Source: Siderastrea siderea (taxonomy: Eukaryota; Cnidaria; Anthozoa; Scleractinia; Rhizangiidae). From it: a DNA stretch of 64,000 nt. The stretch spans positions 41,769,686 through 41,833,685 of the forward strand of contig OZ034968.1 of assembly GCA_964030785.1 (NCBI GenBank). The letters run 5' to 3'. Positions within the stretch are counted from its first letter, which is position 1. Every line of letters begins with the position of its first letter. The position numbers were made by a program, and so were the translations under genes. This document shows positions 56,646-64,000 of this stretch, one piece after another. Below the pieces are notes generated by a model that worked only from the letters and a program-made list of their open reading frames with translations, was not told the origin of the DNA and did not search any database.

Positions 56646-58478
56646 ACGTGTTTATTTTTTCTGCTTTTTGAGGTGGAACTAGGCGAATTGGTTTGAGAAT
56701 TCTTGTAAACAACCCGGGCGTCCTTCTACGTGCGCTATCTCCCACGATCAAAGTTAAAACTATTAAGCTTATGAGAAAGAGCAGCTGGCAAACCGTAGGG
56801 ATAACGGACAGACTGAAGGTAAAACAGAACTTTTATTTAAAAATATATATAACATAAAACAATAAGCGTTAAGAACAAGCCCGAAGTCTCATAGCAAAAA
56901 TAAAGAAATAAGCTTTGTCAGGGCTTTTTCTGGTTTAAAATTAAATCACACGTTTAACGAAAAGATCTTGAAAAGAAGTACGACTTGTAGTGAAAAGTAC
57001 TTATACCTCAGAGACTCTGCCTGCATAGTATTTTAAGCATTTGTGATCGTTCTTGGTCATGATTTTCGCAAATCGATACTTCGGGAAAACTACAGTGGAA
57101 AACCTTGTTGACATGCAGCAGTTCTTGTCGAAGACACAGCGTTGCGCGGTTTTTGTTTGATTATTTTAGCTGCAGTGATTAGTAATCAGATTGTCTTGAA
57201 TGAAGCTAAATGAGACATGATAAGGAAAAAGATCTCCAAGAAACGGAGGTCAAAAGGAAAAGGGGTATCTTGCAATTGCCCGTGTTAAGCTTAAACCAAA
57301 TAGCGTATCAATATTAAAGAAAACTACAACTCGAAAAAAACAAGCCAGCAGTTTTGTCAACAAAAACACGGGAATTATCGCCCTTTTCAGAGAATTACCA
57401 GGCCTTTTATTTAATTGAAAATCCAATGCTTCATTACGCCGGAGCTTTGGTTGCTGCCCCAGTCGTTTGATTGCTCTAGCTCAGCAACAGACCACAGGGT
57501 ACCCAACCGCTGTATTTGCTATATCATAATCATTTATTAAAAATATTGTTATTTATCTCTCTTCTTTTCTCTCCCTAGAAGAGGTAAAAGTTAACAAGAA
57601 ATTCTGAAGAATTTACATGCGGCGCATAGTCTCTCACCCCCTCCCCTTGCCTTAACGAAAAAAGGTTTAACTTTAGTAGTTCGTGGTTTCTGGTGACCTG
57701 TTATGGACAATTTGCACTTCCGGTATGTAAGGAATTAAATGTATGTATGCAATTTGAGAACTTTGTTTGTTTGTAACCAGTGACCTCTGTACGACTCTTT
57801 CAAATCGTTCTTAAACCGTGATGTCGTTAAGCTACAACAGGCGGAAAAGTTTTTTTTCTCAAAAAGCTTTACTTCTCCTCTTTTGAGCTCAAACTTCATT
57901 TTTCTAGTATTCTTGATTTCACGTAGGGGTTCAGACCAATGTTTTATCGCCAGAAAGCTGTGTTTCTAGAGACATCTGGAAGACATATTCACGTCAATGC
58001 TGAGATAGCTAACCGACTCGTGACGTTTATATTTTTGCGTGTTAACCCGTGCTCTAATTACAAAACTATGTATACCGCTGATAGCACCCTAGTTGCAATA
58101 TGCAACCTCTTAGAACTATAGGGAGTATTCACGTGACGTCATCGCTGAAATTAATCACGAAATTATTAATTAAGAAAGTATTATTATTTATTAATTAAGA
58201 AATTAATTATGGGCCTTTCTAACAGTAAAATGAAGAGGGTAGGAGCGCGTAGCTACACCTTTCTGGTCGAGATGATTGTAATTTTAGCGAGATTTCCTCC
58301 CTCTGCCCCATTCCTCTCCCTTTTTACCATTATTTTGTATAACTTACTCATTTCCACTCGCGCGTAGGATCCGAGGAAAATAGGACGACTTCTCGCAGTC
58401 TATGATAAACTTGGTAAAATACAGAACCCAACAAGTAATTGCTACACTTACTTGGAAAGCAAACACATACCAGTTGCT

Positions 58479-58551
58479 GAGGAATTAGTTTAAATGGTAG
58501 AGCGGCCGCTTAGCGTGCGGAAGGTTCCGGGATCGATACCCGGATTCTCCA
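58479..58551 (+). tRNA. tRNA-Ala (AGC), slightly degenerate
   Basis: 73 nt. The anticodon loop TTAGCGT carries AGC. The T arm is perfect (CCGGG-ATCGATA-CCCGG) and the discriminator base is A. The acceptor stem GAGGAAT/ATTCTCC has one mismatch and one G-T pair, and the D arm (TAGTTTAAATGGTAGAGC) deviates from the usual TAGCTCAGTGGTAGAGC. It may be a functional variant or a tRNA pseudogene. Confidence 0.7.
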
Positions 58552-59127
58552 ATATATGACTGCGCACATGGAATGTTTTTATTCTTTTTAATGCGGAATT
58601 GATTCGGAGTTTGATCTGTCTTCTGATTTTAATGTAAGATGGGCGGAAACATGGGCTCCTGGCGGAATTCTTTTTTGACGTTTCAGCGGTAAAGCGTTCC
58701 TCCAGGTGAATAATATTTGGCGGATTATTTGGCTGTGGGCGACCATTCTTTTTTCCATTTCCTGTTTTCTCAAATCAATTGGTGTACCATGTTTATCTCT
58801 ATGGCCAATTTTCACTTTTTAACTTTGCGAAAGTGATTCTGGGTTAAACTTTGCTGTAACAATTATGACATTTCTAACCAAAAAACAAGCGTAATAATTT
58901 CAAACATTTTAAGACGAATTCCGCTCAACGTTCAAACAATAAGTGCAAAAAATGTTTACTAAAACACTAACGGCATAGCACGGTTGCATTTTCAATGCTA
59001 TTTGAAACATCTCACTCTAATTCACTTCTCCAAGTGACCCGCGATGAAATTCTCAAGCATTCTTGAGAAAATGACGTACTTTCTTTCGTCATTTGCTACA
59101 AACAGGTTAATTTAATAGCTTATTGGA

Positions 59128-59180
59128 GACGAGGCTATTTTCCGGTGGTCAGGTTGCGACCACCGGGAAGCAGCCTCGTC
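59128..59180. repeat. 53-bp hairpin
   Basis: GACGAGGCT...TTCCGGTGGTC and its inverse GACCACCGGGAA...AGCCTCGTC pair around a short loop. A short foldback sequence of unknown role. Confidence 0.6.
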
Positions 59181-60447
59181 TACAACGGGTGGTTCCCTTG
59201 TACTTGTAAATGTTGTAATGTTGTATCAATAAAAATGCTATTTCATAATGTTATGATGTTGTCAGTTGTATACAAATAGTGAGCCCCCCCCCCCCCCCAA
59301 AAAAAAAGCAAAAGATGGATGACTGCAGTACGTTTGCAGTGGAGAAAGAGGACTTTGTTTCAGCCTTACCAGAAACTCATGCGAGTTTCTGGCTTTAAAT
59401 AAATGGATGTATTATAACAAGTGCTTATCATTCCAAAAAGAATTATGAGTTTATCATCTGTTTTTTTTTTCGTGAAGTGTAACTGTGAGGCCATTCCTTA
59501 AAAGATTCAGAGTTTGATAAACACTCGCGCGAAAGAAAGCAAAACTCTGTAAAGCCCAGTCTAAACGATGAAACATGTTTGCCTAACACCGTGTTGGGCG
59601 AATATGTGTTACTGTTATCTCGCCTTTCTCAACTGTGCGTTTAAACGGTCCGTTGTCCACTGTTTGGACCTACACTGTTTGCCCGTAACGTGGTTAAGGT
59701 GGGACTTCCTCAACCTCCTCTGAGGGCATGAGTGCACTGGCATGTGCGCCTTGGCTTTTCTTCGCCGACTTTTTTTTTTTTCGCCCGTTCCGACTTTCCT
59801 TTGCCGTACTCTCGTATGTTCTTGCAGTAAACACTGAAATAAAATACAGAAAAATAGTAAGAAAAATTAATTTTCTCGTCATATAGACTGTTAACAGTAC
59901 GCCCTGTGGGATGGATGGAGGCCGGGTTATTGCTCCACCACGGCAATCGAAAACTAGCGTTGGCGAAAAAGAGAGAACGCGTAGCCAGTGGAAACCCAAA
60001 GTACAAGAAGACTTAACGAATGTGTTTGTTGTCACGGGGTGCAAAATAAGCGAAATCCCCTTTATAACTGACAAAGTTGTGGAAAACGAGCAAAATGTTT
60101 GTTATATCGGGGTTTGGCTAATAATATTTTACCTTAAACTGATTATTTAGTGTTTATGTTATACTACTCAGCTTTCGGTTCAATCGCGCAGTTGCCATGT
60201 GCATTTGTACGATTCATTAAAATTCGCGATTTAAGGTCTTCACGCAGTTCTGTTGATCTGTTTGGCTTTCAACTTCAGTGGCGTGATATTAGTCATGATA
60301 TGACTTAATTTGGGTTCCGAATTTCTGTTCGTTATGTCGGGGTTTCATTATTCAGGGGGTTTGTTATGTCGGAGTTTATGCCCATACATCAGTTCTACTG
60401 TACCTTTGGTCTGGTAAAAGAATACCCTTCTTTAGACTGGGGACTAT

Positions 60448-60632
60448 GGACTTATCAACTGAGTTGATAAAATAAATTGGCCACCGTAAAGAAATTTAAC
60501 GCTGACGTGTCGAGCGTTAGCCCTCCTAGGGCCAATTTACCTTCTAAACTCAGGCCAAACACTCGAAACGTCAGCTTTCAATTTCTTTACGGTCAAGGTG
60601 GCCAATTTACCTTATCAACTCAGTTGATAAAT
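60448..60632. repeat. Foldback repeat with palindromic ends
   Basis: The left arm TTATCAACTGAGTTGATAAA...GGCCACCGTAAAGAAATTT is repeated inverted on the right as AATTTCTTTACGG...GGTGGCC...TTATCAACTCAGTTGATAAA. Each outer end is itself a perfect palindrome (TATCAACTGAGTTGATA). The inner part contains GACGTGTCGAGCGTTAG and CGAAACGTCAGC. Confidence 0.65.
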
Positions 60633-62070
60633 TCAAAGTTTTGAGTCTCACTTCCCCTCGACGCAGCAACACAGGTTATTTAGAAACTGACGCCTCTGGC
60701 GTTTGTTTGTTATAAAGGGTGGTTACATCCAGTTTTCACTGTATGTCTGGGAAAACGTGCAGTAGGTAACTTTGGGTTACAATGCAAATACGCCTCGAAC
60801 ACTCCTTTTTAGCATTCCGTTTTATACTACAGTTTTTCTCAATAACCTACGCTCGAATTCGATGAAGAACAGTTTTGGAAGACACAACATTCTTGAGCTT
60901 TACCACATAAAGATAGAAAATGGCCGCCTGTGCCTACCCAAGGACGATGCCTCCTAATACAGAGGTGTTTTTGCACAAGTTGTGAAAAAACAGATCACAG
61001 CGAACGTTATTGAAATCCAAATAGAAAAATATGGGCCACCACGCCTTTTTTTTTTTTACAGATAACCAAGAAAGCATAATTCGAAAGAAAAGGTTTAAAA
61101 TACAGAACAATATATGGAATTTTCTTTCCAAATTTGAGTTCAATTATCTTTGAAAAATTTGTAGTTACTCCCAATTTTCTTTTTGGATTCCAACATCTCT
61201 TGCAAAGACCTAATTTAAGCACAGTCATAAGCCGCGTAAGAATACCTTTGTATCTAATAGGTACCGTCCTAAAGAAACCTGAATTTCTTAGACCAATGCG
61301 CAAACGGGTGCCCAGTAACAAGGGGACTCACCGACTTTAAACGTGCTGCCAACAGTCGGGAGAATGAAGGAAGCAAGAGTTCTTAACTAGTTATTTTACC
61401 ATTTTCACTTTAAATGTTATTCGTATCAAGGAATAAAAAGCCCTTTAATGTCAGTAAAAAACAGTGAAAAAAAAAACCTTTGGAGAAAAAGAAAGTTGAT
61501 AAGAATAAGCAGTCAAACTAGAGAAATTCAAGGTCTTGGAAAGTACACGAGAGTAGAAGATAGCAATGACAAAGACAGAGTTTTAACTCTTGTCAACTCT
61601 CCATGTCTTATGTTTTTACTTTTTAACCCATTAACAAATTGAAGACTTCCTCCAAAAGTTGATTTCTTAGTTAGCTACAGCACCTGACCATTAGTTGGGA
61701 CACATTGTCCCCCTCCCCTTTGCAATGTTGGTGTACAAAATTTGCTACCTGAATTGTGGAAGGAAAAATGGAAGCACGAGAAGGAAAAAAATAGCGATGG
61801 CTTGAAGTGTCCCAACTAACTGTGTCTGACACTGTAGTTTCAGAGGTTTACTTTAACTAATCCTTGAACAGACTGACACATGACCCAAACCAAATTGTAT
61901 CAGTATACACCAAACCAGTGGATAGTGTTTTTTGAATGCTCTGATTGGTAACAAACTCAGGATGGTATCTACTAGTCACCTCCTGGCATTTTCTTGGATA
62001 TTGGTTTGGTATATAATAAAGCAACAGTATTTTTCACCTCAGTGTCGGTAAAGAATGGTAGATATTTCCC

Positions 62071-62159
62071 TAGCCTGCGAGCAGGCACTCGTTTGGGTTA
62101 TGTGCGTGAGATGCGACACGTGAGTGGCGAAGCTGTAAGGGCGACTGCTTGCAGGCTAA
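62071..62159. repeat. Small palindromic repeat (TAGCCTGC ends)
   Basis: TAGCCTGCGAGCAGGCACTCG at one end and GCGACTGCTTGCAGGCTA at the other, with a GC-rich core that includes CACGTGAGTGGCGAAGC. No coding content. A MITE-like foldback. Confidence 0.6.
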
Positions 62160-62213
62160 TATTTCCCTTGCTGCTTTGCAGCTCAGCAAATATCCACCAC
62201 TATTCACCTCCAC

Positions 62214-62215
<2 letters not shown>

Positions 62216-62247
<32 letters not shown>

Positions 62248-62263
62248 CAATAATAATAATAAT
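62216..62263. repeat. (TAA)n microsatellite
   Basis: About 15 AAT units with one GACAAT interruption. Confidence 0.95.
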
Positions 62264-64000
62264 TGTTCAATATCGCTTATGTAGCCTTCACAAATTGATT
62301 GTTCAATGCACTCCCCTTTAGTGGAAACCAGCCGTCACAAGTACATACACTCTACACAATATGCACCCAGTCAGACATGATCACACATTATGTGGTTGCT
62401 TAAGGACGTTCGCGCTAATTGTTTCTGCGCATCCTTACTGCGCACGCAATCCACTTCGCGATGTCATTCCACGTCATGCATTGAGCGCACGCACTGTTGA
62501 AAAAATGTGGAGATATATAGCGCTAGTGGGCACTTTAATATCTATGCATGGGTTTAACGCTCTTAAATGTTCGGTGACCCCATACTTTCTTTTGATAGAT
62601 CACTTTCTTTGTTGATTATCTACGTTTTGTGAAAAATTAAAGAAAATCTGTATTGTGGAAGTTTAATTTTTTTCAACTTTTCTGCCCTCGTATCATCGAA
62701 TTCTGCTATTGTTGTAGCTGCACGGAGTTCGTAAAAGTCCATCTTAGAGGTTCAGTTTAATTTAAGGGTGACACCGGTTCAAACATCACTAAACCATGGA
62801 AATCGCTAATATTCTGCGCACTAAAAAAGACAACTTATCTAACATCGTTTCTATAAAAGTAATAAATTTAACCATGTTTTAAAGCAAACAAAAGAACAAA
62901 AAGACCCGATAATAGTTATTAACCTCACTAATTCTGTATCCTCCAGGCAATGAGCTGTAAATCAACAATACTGTCTAGACTCAAGGGTTGGAATAATAAT
63001 TATAACTGTGACGGATTTAGCGAAAGTGCCTTTTAAAGTCAAGCACTAACGAGCCCCACCGCTACGACAAAGCACCGCCACAGTGGTGAGGAAAATCTGT
63101 ATACAGAAAGAACTGGGAATGTACACCAACAACTGAAGTTCAAACCACTAAGTTACAAAATTTACATGAAGGGCACCCAGGCTATACTTAGTTCACCCTT
63201 TCAACCCTGCTTTGTCAGCTGGAGTGCACCCTTCTAGTTATGTTTTTCAGTTCAAGAAACTCCATAATTCTTAACTCTCCTGCTTGTATGGTGGAGTGGG
63301 ATTTAGCTTAAGATGGGAAGCAGTGTTAATTTCAGGAGTTGGCTTACGACGGTGCACTCAGAGCCCCCTTTGGGGACTTTTAAGTGTACATTTTAATGAA
63401 ATAGGATCCAAGATACTTGTTTCTTATAAAATTGAGTTACTGCACCATTCATTAGTAATTCCAATGATTAATAAACTTTATTGCAAAACTACTTCATGTT
63501 TCAGTGGTACCTGTCAATGACTGGCAAATGATCTTTGAAAGAAGTATCTAAATGTTTAATTTGAATGTAATTGAATATCATAGGAACATAGGCTTCCTAA
63601 GTAAAATTAAGTGTGCCACATTTCACAGCCTAGTACACATCATATATGTGCTAGTGTATTGTAAATATGGCAATACTTACTACAATGCAACACTCTAAAA
63701 AGACCAGAAGGAAGAGAACTAGTTCATGTCAAACTAGATGACAAGAGGGATTAAATATTTCTAAGGGGGCATTTACATAATACAAGTTTGACTTTTATTC
63801 TGGTACAATACAAGAACTTACAAAAAACTGTTTTTAGGGGGGGGGGGGGGGGGGTGAGAATCAAGGTGAAATCGCATATGCACTGGTAACTGACTCGTAC
63901 CAACAAGAGATTTTGAAACAGTAAAGAAACACACAGTTACAAGAGGGAAGTGTGATGAACTTCTATTAATGATATACTGGTGTCATGTAAACACCCCCTA

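Larger units (their letters stand above)
52860..58478. other. Repeat-rich intergenic DNA, no genes seen
   Basis: Apart from the repeats listed separately (53385-53505, 54781-55799, 56540-56645), there are only short unsupported ORFs. Around 56070-56340, repeated CGCAAGTTG/ACTTGCG motifs and an inverted CCTGGCCAAACGG / CCGTTTGGCC pair suggest another decayed TIR element. Confidence 0.45.
58552..63999. other. Intergenic DNA with small repeats, no genes seen
   Basis: No convincing coding exon or RNA gene. Short open stretches (for example 59911-60150 and 62361-62615) lack motifs. Simple repeats include a C run at 59284-59298, (TAA)n at 62216-62263 and a long G run at 63837-63855. TTAGTTGGGACA (61694) and TGTCCCAACTAA (61808) form a short inverted pair that may mark a decayed MITE. 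Confidence 0.45.

Noticed and set aside
56020..56751. 243-codon minus-strand ORF
   Set aside because: It begins at a non-ATG codon or crosses the palindrome at 56540-56645, and has no domain or sensible composition.

Overview
The window looks like nuclear DNA of a marine invertebrate, most likely an anthozoan cnidarian such as a stony coral. This is inferred from the mixture of element types, the AT-rich intergenic DNA, the abundance of palindromic repeats and the short spliced exons. It is almost entirely repeats and mobile elements. Host content is limited to the 5' exons of one spliced gene at the left edge (minus strand, about 133-1558), a tRNA-Ala-like gene near 58.5 kb, and a few weak single-exon candidates.

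The centre is a three-layer nest. A DIRS/Ngaro-type tyrosine-recombinase retrotransposon (16016-43875, minus strand) has terminal split repeats in the order A1-ORFs-B1-A2-B2. A 21.0-kb Polinton/Maverick (adintovirus-like) element (20389-41411) sits inside its gag ORF. The Polinton is flanked by a 6-bp target duplication, GACGTC, and removing the insert leaves the gag frame continuous. It has TIRs with tandem ETS/E-box motifs and a tightly packed minus-strand array of about 20 ORFs. These include a GRF zinc-finger protein, a chromodomain integrase, two 'SFYVTL' paralogues, arginine-rich core-like proteins, a double-jelly-roll major capsid protein, an adenain-type protease, a packaging ATPase, a Gly/RGG protein, a two-TM protein and a PLA2-domain protein. 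On the plus strand of the right arm it carries a SLOG-fold protein, two tandem small paralogues and a RING-like protein. Its DNA polymerase B is gone. Only a presumed N-terminal domain ORF and an approximately 49-codon relic with a stop codon remain. The left arm carries an inverted copy of the right arm at the breakpoint.

Other elements, left to right: a 5'-truncated Penelope-like element with a GIY-YIG endonuclease and a hammerhead-ribozyme core (5.35-6.2 kb); a very young gag-only LTR retrotransposon (11183-14189, LTRs 535 bp, TSD GTCGG) whose LTRs contain strong heat-shock-element arrays; a decayed Tx1/L1-like LINE on the minus strand (about 44.5-52.9 kb) split by a Tc1/IS630-like transposon with about 430-bp TIRs (49490-51644); a 1.0-kb non-autonomous TIR element (54781-55799); and at least nine foldback or palindromic repeats.

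The Polinton is the most interesting unit. It has kept virion-building, packaging and integration genes but lost its replicative polymerase. It also carries a SLOG nucleotide-sensor-like protein together with a two-TM protein resembling SLATT effectors. That pairing is known from prokaryotic conflict systems and deserves testing here.
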